64,000 bases of DNA from the NCBI GenBank assembly GCA_037962975.1, contig CM075673.1, positions 120,547,001-120,611,000 on the forward strand. The letters are read 5' to 3'. This document shows positions 54,026 to 64,000 of this stretch, one piece after another. The notes beneath the pieces are model-generated. The model saw nothing but the letters and a program-made list of their open reading frames with translations, was not told the origin of the DNA and ran no database searches. Origin of the DNA: Clitoria ternatea. Its lineage: Eukaryota; Streptophyta; Magnoliopsida; Fabales; Fabaceae. The translations under genes were made by a program, and so were the position numbers. Position 1 is the stretch's first letter. Every line of letters begins with the position of its first letter.

Positions 54026-55585
54026 TGTTAGTCCTCAAATTTTCAATAAAAGCTTTAATAAAAATTTCATAAAAATTATAAAAATTAGTTTAATTTGTTA
54101 GAAAATTAGGATTTAAATTCAATAAATGGATGTTGTTGGAAATAATCTGCCCTTGATCAATTTTCTCTAAGTTTTGCAGTGAAAAAATTAAGAAATCAAG
54201 AGAAAATTACACTAGAGGAGCTGACGCGTAGCCTCATCCCACGCGTAGCATCAACAACTATTTTTGATGCTGCACGCGTAGCGTCAGTGCTGCGTGGTCT
54301 CTACCTACTTTGGCCAACCACTCCACTTGGACCCAATAATGGGCACTCCACTCAGCACCAATAGGCATCCCACTCAGCATGAAAGGCTAAAACTCGGTGG
54401 AAACATGTTCATGTGGCCAGGCATGATCAAATTTAATAATTTGAAGTGGCCATTATCAAGTGTTTAATGGAGGCTGAGTCAAGGGTGTGACGCGTAGCGC
54501 CACACTGACGCGTAACGTCAGCACCCTTGCTCAGCCCTATAAATAGGGCCATCCAACACCATTCCAAGCATCCAATCCCATCCCATTCCATCCCATTCTC
54601 TTCTTTTCTCTCTTTATGCTCGACTTTGAGTACTTCTTTTGTGAGTTGTAGTTCTAGAATAGTTTTCTAGATACTTGAGTGTGTTTTGGTGTATTGTGAT
54701 CGTTATATCGTGAAGTTCCCATCGTCTTTGTAATGTCAAACTCTGTAAGTATTGTTTTTACTTTCACCATGTGTAACTAATTTGTTTATGTTGGAATTGG
54801 TGAACTAATCTATTGAGTATAATGTTGTGAATTCGACCTCTGCATGTTTATGATTCAAGTCCATGTTAGTATTTCAACCTTTTATTAATATGAACGTCAA
54901 ACGGGAGAATGATTTTCATGTGTATTGAAACTTGTTTTATTAGTATGGATGTCAAACGGGAGAATGATTATTCATGCCATATTGAAACTTGTTTTGACGA
55001 AAGTAAAAGTTGGAATACCCTTGGTATCTCAATTCTATAGGGGTTGTTAACCATTGTTGCCATAAGGCCAATTCTTAATGCAAGTTTTTACTGAGAAAGC
55101 TCACGAGGGATCAGACTTTACGTTGAATTCTTAGAATTTATATCGCGAGGGATCGGTTATAATGATTTTAAGCTGCAATGACATGAAACTTGATGATTAA
55201 ATATGCATGTCTTGAGTTCCTCATTGTTATTCTAGATTAGGGATCCAATTTCCAACATAATTTGTTTATCTGTGTTTATCTCAAGTATCTTACCTATTCT
55301 AGATTGCAACTCAACTTTTTAGATAGATTTTTATTTTCTTTTTATCTTATGAACCACTCAATCATGCTATCCTGTGAATATTGTATAAATTGTATATAAA
55401 TCATTCTTTTGTCTATAACTTTCTTCACATTTACCATAGTAAATAGAAAATTACTGTTGTTATTGGACTTTCAATCCCAGTGGAACGATATCTAAATTTT
55501 GAAAACTACAAACGATTGGTGCGCTTGCCAAATAACAACCCGGTGGTGGAAATGAACTGTTGAGATGCTATCGCCGGGGTTAACA
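54026..55585 (+). repeat. Athila-2 5' LTR
   Basis: 1560 bp with TGTTA...TAACA inverted termini. TATAAATA at 54538-54545. Five ACGCGTA motifs lie upstream of it. The sequence between about 54890 and 54990 contains a duplicated TATGAACGTCAAACGGGAGA / TATGGATGTCAAACGGGAGA block. The partner LTR lies outside the window. Confidence 0.85.
54224..54514 (+). promoter_or_regulatory. Five ACGCGTA motifs upstream of the Athila-2 LTR TATA box
   Basis: ACGCGTA at 54224, 54241, 54274, 54490 and 54508, with the last ending 24 bp before TATAAATA (54538-54545). ACGCGT fits the CGCG core bound by plant CAMTA calmodulin-binding transcription factors. Regulation by them is inference. Confidence 0.45.
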
Positions 55586-55592
55586 AGTTTTC

Positions 55593-55610
55593 TGGCGCCG
55601 TCGCCGGGGA
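55593..55610 (+). other. Athila-2 primer binding site (tRNA-Asp)
   Basis: TGGCGCCGTCGCCGGGGA, seven bases after the LTR. It differs from the Athila-1 site by one base. TCGCCGGGG also occurs 30 bp upstream inside the LTR end (55571-55579). Confidence 0.88.
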
Positions 55611-55723
55611 TTGAATTGTTTCAGTAAAACAGTAAATTTTTAATTACCTTGGTAAATATTTTTTTTTACCTTAGTTAAAATTTTTTATTTATTTATTTTT
55701 ACTTATTGTTACACTAACTTTCT

Positions 55724-57226
55724 TTGTCTAGTTTGTGTAGGCAAACTCGATCTACCATAGGTAAAATTTATTTTGATCTGGAGATAGAAAAGTTTGTAAA
55801 GAAAATCAAGTCTTTGAAATCTAAAACACAAACTAAATCTTCTACTTCTAAAAATTTTGAAAATTCAAATATGGCTGCTGAAAGGAGAACATTGGGACAG
55901 TTTGCTGCTATTAATGGTCCACCCCGAGTTTCGGGAATGTTTCAAGGACCTGTTGTACCAGTGGAGATTAAACCTGCTACTTTAAATATTATTCAAAACA
56001 ATCAATTTGCTGGTTTAAATCATGAAGAACCATATGAACATTTAACTATTTTTTATGAGTTATGCAGCACAATTGGTTTTGAACCCAATCAAGAAGAGTC
56101 TGTTTACATGAGACTTTTTCCTTTTTCATTGATTGGTAAAGCAAAAGAATGGTTTAAATCTTGTCCACCAGGTAGTTTTGCAAACTGGTCCGATGTTGAA
56201 AGAAAATTTTTGGAAAGATTTTATTCTCCTTCGAAATATTTTGAAGCAATGACAGCCATACACTCTTTTTCTCAAAATAATGATGAATCACTAGGAGAGA
56301 CATGGGAACGATTCAAGGCACTTTTGAGAAAGTGTCCAAACCACAACCTGAATGATGCCGAAAAGGTAAGAATCGTTTACCATGGTTTATTGCCTCAGTT
56401 CAAGATGATGTTAGATGCTTGTGCAGGTGGTTCTTTAATGAACAAGACTGTGGAGGAAGCTATTAAGATATTGGAATCAATGTCCATTAGTGACCATCAA
56501 GCTAAACCAGAAAGAGGTAATGTACAAGGTATACTTGAACAAGGAGTAAATGATACAGTGTTAATTCAACAAAAATTATTGATACAACAAATTGAGGCAA
56601 TAAGTAAACAACTTGGAAAACTTCAAGTTACCCATGTACCACCACAACTTCCTGCTCAATTAAAACAATATGAGTATTGTATGAGCGAACAACCATGTGG
56701 TTACTGTGTTCTTGACAAGAATGAACAAGAACAAGCTAATTCCTTGATTCATCAGAGGTTACCTACAGGTAATTCTCTAAATCCTCTTGTAAATTCTTCT
56801 TCTAACAATTACCTGCAGGGAAGGCAAAACCAAATCTATGGTTGGAAGCAACATGCTAGAACCTTCAACAATCAAGGTGATTACAATACTAGATTGACAA
56901 AGGCTGAAGAAAATATTCAACAATTGATGCAATACATGGAGACAATTAAAGCTGCACGTAAAGCATCAGATCAACAGTTAAGTCAGCTAGTAAAAGAAGT
57001 AGCCAACATCAAAGAATTCAAAGCGAAAGAACAATGTAAGGCTATTTTTACAAGAAGTGGTAAAACTGTAGGTATAAACTATGAAAAAAAAAAAGAAAAA
57101 GAAGAAGAAAAAGAAAGTGAAGAAAATAAAGAAAAAGATGAAATAAAAGAAAAAAAATCAGTATCTAGGACAGACACCTCCTGTCCAGGATTTACCTTAT
57201 CCTCATCCACCATCAAGAAAAGATAA
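55724..57226 (+). pseudogene. gag: Athila-2 Gag (defective)
   Basis: The frame aligns with Athila-1 Gag: an N-terminal arginine-rich start region (RQTRSTIGKIYFDLEIEKFV), MAAERRTLGQFAAI, a capsid block (GKAKEWFKSCPPGSFANW, DESLGETWERFKALLRKCP, DACAGGSLMNKTVEEA). A cysteine cluster CMSEQPCGYC takes the place of a canonical CCHC knuckle. No ATG is found where Athila-1 starts; the first in-frame ATG is at 55871. Near 57140-57160 a long A-run marks a one-base frameshift: conserved sequence jumps from this frame to the frame used by the protease from about 57162, so the last 20 or so residues of this frame are out of register. Confidence 0.82.
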
Positions 57227-58073
57227 AGAAAAGGAATACAAGAGATTCCTTGAAATCTTTAAGTAGTTACACATAAACATTTCGTTTTCTGAGGCATTAG
57301 AACAGATGCCTACATATGTTAAGTTTATGAAAGAACTGCTTACAAAGAAAAGGAAGTATGATGAAGAGATCGTAGAACTTGAAGCAAGTTGCAGCGCTAT
57401 TTTACAATACAAGATGCCAGAAAAATCCAAAGATCCTGGAAAATTCACTATTCCTGTCTCTATTGGTAGAGTAAATATCGGTAAGGCTTTATTAGATTTA
57501 GGGGCTAGCATCAATCTAATGCCCCAAAGTATGATGAAGCGTATTGGTGACCTTGATCCACAACAGACAAGGATGACTCTGCAATTAGCTGATAAATCCA
57601 TCAAGAGACCTTATGGGATTGTAGAAGATGTGCTTGTAAAGGTTAACAAATTCTACTTCCCTGTGGATTTTGTGATCTTAGACATGGAAGAAGATGCTGA
57701 TGTTCCTCTAATTCTTGGAAGACCATTCATGAAAACTGCTCGAGTACTGATTGATGTGGACAATGGGAAGCTAGCAATAAGAGTGCATGATGAGGAAGTG
57801 AATTTCGATGTCTTCAAGGCAATGAAACATCCTAGCCCGAAGCAAGACTGTTTCAAAGTGGACATCTTTGATGAAACTTATCTTTCCTTATCAAAAGGTA
57901 TGACTATTTCTGACCCATTAAATAAGTTGTTGACTAACTCTATTGAATTTTTGAATGAAGAAGAGGAGAAACAGATTGAAAGGTATCTTGAAGAATTCGA
58001 TCAAGGGAAAGAAATTTCCTTTAAATCAAGAAAGATTGAAGAAATTCAAGAGTCACCTGTTGAAGAAATCTAG
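57162..58073 (+). pseudogene. pol: Athila-2 protease region
   Basis: Third-frame sequence from about 57162 (GQTPPVQDLPYPHPP). It is interrupted by TAG at 57264-57266, where the family has a codon for an amino acid, then open from 57306. It includes ALLDLGASINLMPQSM with the catalytic D (codon 57495) and LILGRPFMKTARVLIDV. It ends at TAG 58071-58073 with pol continuing in frame at 58089, so this too is a nonsense change. Function in the intact family: cleavage of the polyprotein. Confidence 0.83.
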
Positions 58074-58088
58074 AAACCTAAACTAAAA

Positions 58089-58942
58089 GTGTTACCTTCT
58101 AATCTGAAATACATATTTTTAAAAGAAGGTAATTTAAAACCAGTAATCATTAGTAATCTGTTAAGTGAAACAGAGAAAGAAAAACTAGTGGAAGTATTGA
58201 AGAGGAATCAAGAAGCAATTGGGTGGACACTTGAAGATTTGAAAGGTATAAGTCCATCATACTGCATGCACAAAATCTTGTTGGAAGATAATTTCAAACC
58301 TATTGCTCAACCTCAAAGACGCCTCAACCCAACTTTAAAAGAGCTAACCAAAAAGGAGGTTCTGAAATTGCTGAAAGCAGGTATTATTTATCCTATTTCT
58401 GATAGTGCATGGGTAAGTCCTGTTCAAGTTGTTTCAAAAAAAGGTGGTATGACAGTAATTGTTAATGAAAAAAATGAACTAATTCCTACAAGAACTGTCA
58501 CTAGTTGGAGAATGTGCATTGATTATAGAAAATTAAATCAAGCAACAAGAAAAGATCATTTTCCATTGCCTTTTATGGATCAAATGCTTGAAAGATTATC
58601 TAGACAAGAATATTATTGCTTTCTTAATGATTATTCTGGATATAATCAAATTGTTGTTGACCCTCTTGATCAGGAGAAAACTACCTTTACATGTCCTTTT
58701 GGCATATTTGCTTACAGAAAAATGCCATTTGGATTATGTAACACACCTGTTACTTTTCAAAGATGCATGTTTTCTATTTTTGCAGATTTAATTGAAAAGA
58801 GCATTGAGATTTTCATGGATGACTTCTCAGTTTTTGGGAATTCATTTGAAACATGTCTATCCAACCTGGACACTGTACTGAAGCAGTGTATTGAGACAAA
58901 TTTGGTGCTTAATTGGGAGAAATGTCACTTCATGGTGAAAGA
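58089..58942 (+). pseudogene. pol: Athila-2 reverse transcriptase, N-terminal part
   Basis: Contains the polymerase motifs WVSPVQVVSKKGGMTVI, RMCIDYRKLNQATRKDHFPL, YYCFLNDYSGYNQI (N-D in place of the usual L-D-G), FGIFAYRKMPFGLCNTPVTF and active-site FMDD (58812-58823). At 58943 it is cut by the non-autonomous element inside KCHFMVK; the five bases before the cut (AAAGA) are repeated after the insertion. Confidence 0.9.
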
Positions 58943-60212
58943 TGTAACATCCTGAATTTTATAAAAGGAATAATTGACGAGAATAAATAATAAATGATTG
59001 AATGTGAGTTGATTTGTGTCCCAAAAATATTGGAATGATGAAATTGAGATTTATTGAGGATATTTATAAATTATTGAGATTTAAGGAGTTAAAATTATAC
59101 CCGGTTAGAATATGAGTGTCAGACCAAGTATCTCCGATTGAGATACCGTTGGTCAGGGCTGCTAAGAGTATTATTGGGAATCCGAATCTATATTCGGAAT
59201 AATTTTTGGAGTTAGTATTAAGCCCGAACCGAGATCCTGTTTATTATAAATCGGAGAAGTTATAATGAGGGGTCAAGATTTTAAAACAAAACTCTCCTTT
59301 CTCTTTTATATTTTCCCGTTGGCTTCTTCTCCCTCCACTCTTCTCCATTTTTCTTCTCCTTTCTCTTCTCCTCCACCAAACCGTGACCACCTTCTTCTTT
59401 TACCTCACTCACTCAAAAATTAATTGGATGCCATGAACTCATGAAGCATGAATGGGTCATAGGAGTAAAGCTTGGCTCTCCCCTTCCTCTTTTCCCTTAT
59501 TTTCGAGTTTGGCCTTGAGCTTGGAGGAGAGGTATGATTTTTTGAAACACCTATGGCTTTTGCTTATGGTTTTGAGCTTATTTAAGTATAATAATGGGAG
59601 ATTGTATGTTATTTTGATGGATAATGATATCTTGAAACCAAACCCTAGGTGGGATAGTCATTGAGGATTGCTATTGGTGTTGACAATGAATGAAATATAT
59701 TATTTCTAGTCTTGAGATGTTTGAAATAAGGCATAAAGGTAGTTAGAATTGATGATTAAGTGTGTATTAGAAAAATTGGAATTGGTCGATGTAAGCTAAT
59801 GATTGAGATAGTCGGGGGTATATTCCCGAATGTACATAAAGTTAGTTATATCTTAGGCTTTGCATGCTCATGTAATTATGTAAGATGATGATGGTTGTCT
59901 ATTAGGCTTGTAATATGCCACTGCATGCTTGCCTAGCCTTTTCTCATATCTTCATATATGGGACTAGGCGTGTGCCCGGTATACATATTCTTCCACTGTA
60001 TACTCTATTATTTTGTATACCTTTATGGGCAATTTACTTATCGATCCAGTTTTAAGTTATATAATCTCACTCTTTGGTTTTCTGTGACTTGGGTCTCCAT
60101 GTGGTCATGATGGTGGATTGGAAATGTTTTCAAACGTGAAAAATTTATTCATAATTTTATTAATTATATTGATCACATTGGGATTCGAGTACAGAAAACC
60201 AGGGGTGTTACA
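58943..60212 (+). repeat. LARD 5' LTR
   Basis: 1270 bp. CT-rich leader near 59285-59400 (CTCTCCTTTCTCTTTTATAT, CTTCTTCTCCCTCCACTC) as in the solo LTRs of this group. CTTCATATATGGGACTAGGC near 59950 and the end AAACGTGAAAAATTTATTC also have counterparts in the 17539 solo LTR. Confidence 0.93.
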
Positions 60213-62414
60213 AGGTGGTATCAGAGCATATTTTGCTATGAATTGGAGTTATTGGTTATTACCAGAGCATGGTTGCTCTGTGAGGATTTGCTATTATGGA
60301 TGATTGGAGCATGATTGCTCAATGGTGAGATACTTATTGTGATTTTTGGAGCGGGATGCTCATTATTGACATATGGTTGCTTTGTATAGATTAAAGGATG
60401 ATGATTATCTAGAGAATGATGACATGTTGATGTATTGATTGCCCTATATAAAAATGTGAATGATTAATTGTCTAAGGATTATGAATCGAGTTATGAGGGC
60501 ATAATTACATATTGAGAATGATTGTGAACCATTAGAGTTGAGATGGGATTGATGCCCAAAGAGGACTTTTATGAAATTATGATTCATAAGATGTGGTTAT
60601 TGACTATGGGAAGTATACCCTTTATCATTAGAGTTATATGGTGAACTTGTGGAGCCTAGTTGCTCATTGATAATTATGAATGAATTATGGGATCAAATAT
60701 GAATGAATGAAATTCATTGACATATGATGGATGTATGTATTGTGTAAGACCGGCCAAGTTCCTTACCCTATTACCTTTAAATGATGAATGTATTTTTATT
60801 GTGCATTGATGTTGATATATAAAATGCAAATTGATTTGATGATGAATCCATGATTGAATGTTAATCATGGAAATGAAATATTGGAATTGATGAATATAAG
60901 ACATGAAAGATGAGTTGATGAATATGAAATATGAGATACGACTTGGATTGATGATGATTTCTATGCCATGAGTTGATCATGGATAGAGAATATTGAGAAA
61001 GAAATTGATATGGTAATAGATCATATATGTTGAGACCTTGATGTGCATATGCACTTTGAATATGAATTGTGGTTAGGTCTCTTATGTATTATGCTTGTGG
61101 TGTTTAGCCAAGGAATGCTTGTTAAATAAAATGTAACTCACAAGGTTGATTTGGTTGAATGAATGATATTGAAGAAATTCCCTAGTGTGGGTATCTTCAA
61201 ATTTAAATGTTTGGTGGTGCCATTGTCTGGGATGGATTTTATATCCTTTGGCACAAGAACCCTATGTGTTATATGATATAAGTGATTCGTTGTAATTCCC
61301 TAGATTGCGAATTTGAATATGTGATAAATGATTAAATGTGAAATCGAATACATGTAAGATTGAGATTGTGTCTCGGTTTTTGATGTGTGAGAACCGAGTG
61401 AATAATTTATTTAATTATGATTCACTAGGTGTGATGACCTAGATTGACTTGGTATGATCTTGTATGATCAATCACTGTGGAGAATTGACTTAATAGACCC
61501 TATGGCGGTCTAGGCTCTATGTTGTTTTGTGAACCATATCTAATGATGTTGTGTGGTGTGTGAGAACTCCACAATGGGTACCAGGTGACCCTTAGACTTC
61601 CTAAGTCTATTGATTGATCGAACCTTGTGAATGGTTGAGCCATAACGAAATTAGTTATGAAATACATTGTTGAAGCTAGAGATGATACATGATGGAATAC
61701 AAATGACGAATGAAACCCCTGATGATTGATGAATAGTAATATTGAATTTGGGGTATTTATTTTGTGATGAGTGAGAATTTATGGTTGGTACACCGATTAA
61801 TGGTGAAGTTAATTAAGATTTGATGGTTGATATGGCATGATGGATGCCAAATTAGCTATATAGTGACGATGAGATATGAACATGTTAGTTGTGGACTGGT
61901 GAGGATTGTCACCAAGTCTTATATGGTCTAATAATGTTTGAATAGGTGTGACCAATATGAGCAATGGGAATACGAAGTACTGGTCCTGATATGGTCTTAC
62001 ATGCCATGGGCATTGTGGCAGCATGCACTTATGCGCCGACTTTATGTGTTTGTGGTAACCACTACAGGATTGGGACGCCTTCCTGTATGTCGGATGCAAC
62101 AACACATAGGCCGGGCAGGTGTAGGGATTGTAGCTGCATGTGGTGAATGTACTGACCCTATCTGGTCATACCGAGTATGAACATGTGAGCTCTATTGGGT
62201 GAGTTGTAATTGATAATATATGACATACTTGATGTGAAAATTTTATATTAAGAATGATGATGTGATGATGATTGTGGCTTGATGGACTTTGGTAAGTCCA
62301 ATGTTATTCTATGATGTTGTTGAACCTTGTTGAGCTGCGGCCTGAAATATGGCCTTATGGTGTTTATATCGATGCTGAATTTCGAGGACGAAATTCTTTT
62401 TAGGTGGGGTGAAT
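60213..62414 (+). other. LARD internal region: primer site, non-coding body, polypurine tract
   Basis: TGGTATCAGAGCA at 60216-60228 matches the 3' end of plant initiator tRNA-Met and serves as the primer site. AGGTGGGGTGAA at 62402-62413 is the purine-rich tract before the 3' LTR. In between, TGATTATGAATGA-type simple sequence dominates, with a less AT-rich stretch at about 61960-62170. No gag or pol motif in any frame; short frames near 61940-62180 are chance. Confidence 0.85.
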
Positions 62415-63683
62415 TGTAACATCCCGAATTTTATAAAAGGAATAATTGACGAGAATAAATAATAAATGATTGAATGTGAGTTGATTTGTGTCCCAAAAAT
62501 ATTGGAATGATGAAATTGAGATTTATTGAGGATATTTATAAATTATTGAGATTTAAGGAGTTAAAATTATACCCGGTTAGAATATGAGTGTCGGACCAAG
62601 TATCTCCAATTGAGATGCCGTTGGTCAGGGCTGCTAAGAGTATTATTGGGAATCCGAATCTATATTCGGAATAATTTTTGGAGTTAGTATTAAGCCCGAA
62701 CCGAGATCCTGTTTATTATAAATCGGAGAAGTTATAATGAGGGGTCAAGATTTTAAAACAAAACTTTCCTTTCTCTTTTATATTTTCCCGTTGGCTTCTT
62801 CTCCCTCCACTCTTCTCCATTTTTCTTCTCCTTTCTCTTCTCCTCCACCAAACCGTGACCACCTTCTTCTTTTACCTCACTCACTCAAAAATTAATTGGA
62901 TGCCATGAACTCATGAAGCATGAATGGGTCATAGGAGTAAAGCTTGGCTCTCCCCTTCCTCTTTTCCCTTATTTTCGAGTTTGGCCTTGAGCTTGGAGGA
63001 GAGGTATGATTTTTTGAACACCTATGGCTTTTGCTTATGGTTTTGAGCTTATTTAAGTATAATAATGGGGGATTGTATGTTATTTTGATGGATAATGATA
63101 TATTGAAACCAAACCCTAGGTGGGATAGTCATTGAGGATTGCTATTGGTGTTGACAATGAATGAAATATATTATTTCTAGTCTTGAGATGTTTGAAATAA
63201 GGCATAAAGGTAGTTAGAATTGATGATTAAGTGTGTATTAGAAAAATTGGAATTGATCGATGTAAGCTAATGATTGAGATAGTCGGGGGTATATTCCCGA
63301 ATGTACATAAAGTTAGTTATATCTTAGGCTTTGCATGCTCATGTAATTATGTAAGATGATGATGGTTGTCTATTAGGCTTGTAATATGCCACTGCATGCT
63401 TGCCTAGCCTTTTCTCATATCTTCATATATGGGACTAGGCGTGTGCCCGGTATACATATTCTTCCACTGTATACTCTATTATTTTGTATACCTTTATGGG
63501 CAATTTACTTATCGATCCAGTTTTAAGTTATATAATCTCACTCTTTGGTTTTCTGTGACTTGGGTCTCCATGTGGTCATGATGGTGTATTGGAAATGTTT
63601 TCAAACGTGAAAAATTTATTCATAATTTTATTAATTATATTGATCACATTGGGATTCGAGTACAGAAAACCAGGGGTGTTACA
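62415..63683 (+). repeat. LARD 3' LTR
   Basis: 1269 bp copy of 58943-60212. Visible differences include ATCCTG/ATCCCG, GTCAGACC/GTCGGACC, a one-base deletion in TTTGAAACACC/TTTGAACACC and GATGGTGGATT/GATGGTGTATT. Confidence 0.93.
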
Positions 63684-64000
63684 AAAGAAGGAATTGTACT
63701 TGGTCATAAAATTTCTTCTAGAGGCATTGAAGTTGACAAAGCCAAAATAGAGGTAATTTCTAAACTCCCACCTCCTGTAAATATAAAAGGTATTAGAAGC
63801 TTTTTAGGACATGCTGGATTTTATAGGAGGTTTATTCAAGATTTTTCAAAAATTGCAAAACCTTTATCAAACCTTCTAAATAAAGATGTTGAATTCAAAT
63901 TTGATGAAGCATGTCTTAAAGCTTTTAATTCCTTGAAAGAAAAATTGGTTTCTGCCCCTGTAATTGTTGCTCCTAATTGGAATCTACCCTTTGAACTTAT
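63684..64000 (+). pseudogene. pol: Athila-2 reverse transcriptase, continuation to the window edge
   Basis: Resumes after the inserted element with GIVLGHKISSRGIEVDKAKI, then SFLGHAGFYRRFIQDFSKIA and LVSAPVIVAPNWNLPFEL, the thumb and connection typical of gypsy reverse transcriptases and close to Athila-1. The frame is open to the last base; RNase H and integrase would follow outside. Confidence 0.9.

Larger units (their letters stand above)
58943..63683 (+). mobile_element. Non-autonomous LTR element (LARD-type), Tekay/Del-like, 4.7 kb
   Basis: LTRs 58943-60212 and 62415-63683, both TGTAACATCC...GGGTGTTACA, flanked by the perfect target duplication AAAGA (58938-58942, 63684-63688). An initiator-Met tRNA primer site and a purine-rich tract are present. 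The 2.2 kb inside has no coding domain. About ten LTR differences by eye, so around 99% identity and a recent insertion. It must have been mobilised by proteins of another, probably Tekay-lineage, element. Confidence 0.93.
54026..64000 (+). mobile_element. Athila-2: Athila-lineage element, partial (3' end outside window), interrupted
   Basis: 5' LTR 54026-55585 (TGTTAG...TAACA), tRNA-Asp primer site, gag, protease, reverse transcriptase. The reverse transcriptase is split by a non-autonomous element (58943-63683) and continues at 63684 to the window end. Its left target copy is TTGAT (54021-54025) in the Tat-2 reverse transcriptase; the right one is outside. A frameshift in an A-run and two TAG codons disable it. 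It is related to Athila-1 but clearly a different family (LTR 1560 against 2682 bp). Confidence 0.92.

Noticed and set aside
61938..62180. Overlapping frames in the LARD internal region
   Set aside because: No retrotransposon motif, no conserved start, and the segment is merely less AT-rich than its surroundings.

Overview
This window looks like a stretch of pericentromeric-type plant DNA made almost entirely of nested LTR retrotransposons; I find no convincing host gene. A flowering plant is certain from the element lineages (Tat and Athila Ty3/gypsy elements, Tekay-like long LTRs, an RTE-type LINE relic, a hAT MITE, tRNA-Asp and initiator-Met primer sites). A legume, perhaps a phaseoloid bean, is my inference from remembered repeat motifs (GGTAATCGATTACC and CTCGCTCAAGCGAG palindromes). 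I ran no search.

Layout. 1-4113 is AT-rich old sequence with a MITE-like repeat and a dead LINE. 4114-16122 is a complete 12.0 kb Tat-lineage element (Tat-1) with 803 bp LTRs, target duplication AAAGG, gag, a pol broken only by stop codons, a 59 bp tandem array, and a large intron-containing gene on the opposite strand. 16128-22742 is decayed, possibly copia-derived sequence split by a 4.5 kb solo LTR (17539-22063, duplication TCTTT). 22743-34844 is a 12.1 kb Athila-lineage element (Athila-1; LTRs 2682 bp, duplication GTTAC) with a single intact 1734-residue Gag-Pol frame and LTRs that differ at only two positions I could see. A hAT MITE (34985-35419) and AT-rich DNA follow.

The right third is a stack of insertions. 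A minus-strand Tekay-like LTR fragment (from 36387) holds an Ogre/Tat-type solo LTR (38664-40806). It is cut by a second, minus-strand Tat element (Tat-2, from 41539). The Tat-2 reverse transcriptase is split twice: by a 5.0 kb solo LTR (48873-53910, duplication TAAAC) and by a second Athila-type element (Athila-2, from 54026 past the window end). Athila-2 is itself split inside its reverse transcriptase by a young non-autonomous element with 1.27 kb LTRs and no coding capacity (58943-63683, duplication AAAGA).

How the parts work. Gag, protease, reverse transcriptase, RNase H and integrase make up the replication and insertion machinery. Athila-1 is the only copy here that looks able to supply it. 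The most unusual biology is in the Tat pair. Both carry, between integrase and 3' LTR, an opposite-strand gene with its own TATA box, one phase-1 intron at the same place and a poly(A) signal, encoding a nuclear-looking coiled-coil protein with a transposase_28-like N-terminal half. Both also carry repeated 8 bp stem-loops downstream of pol whose stems change in a compensating way. A second oddity is the 5 kb solo LTR at 48873-53910. Its first part carries about two dozen CCGAGTG motifs in one orientation, and its later part carries the reverse complement CACTCGG.
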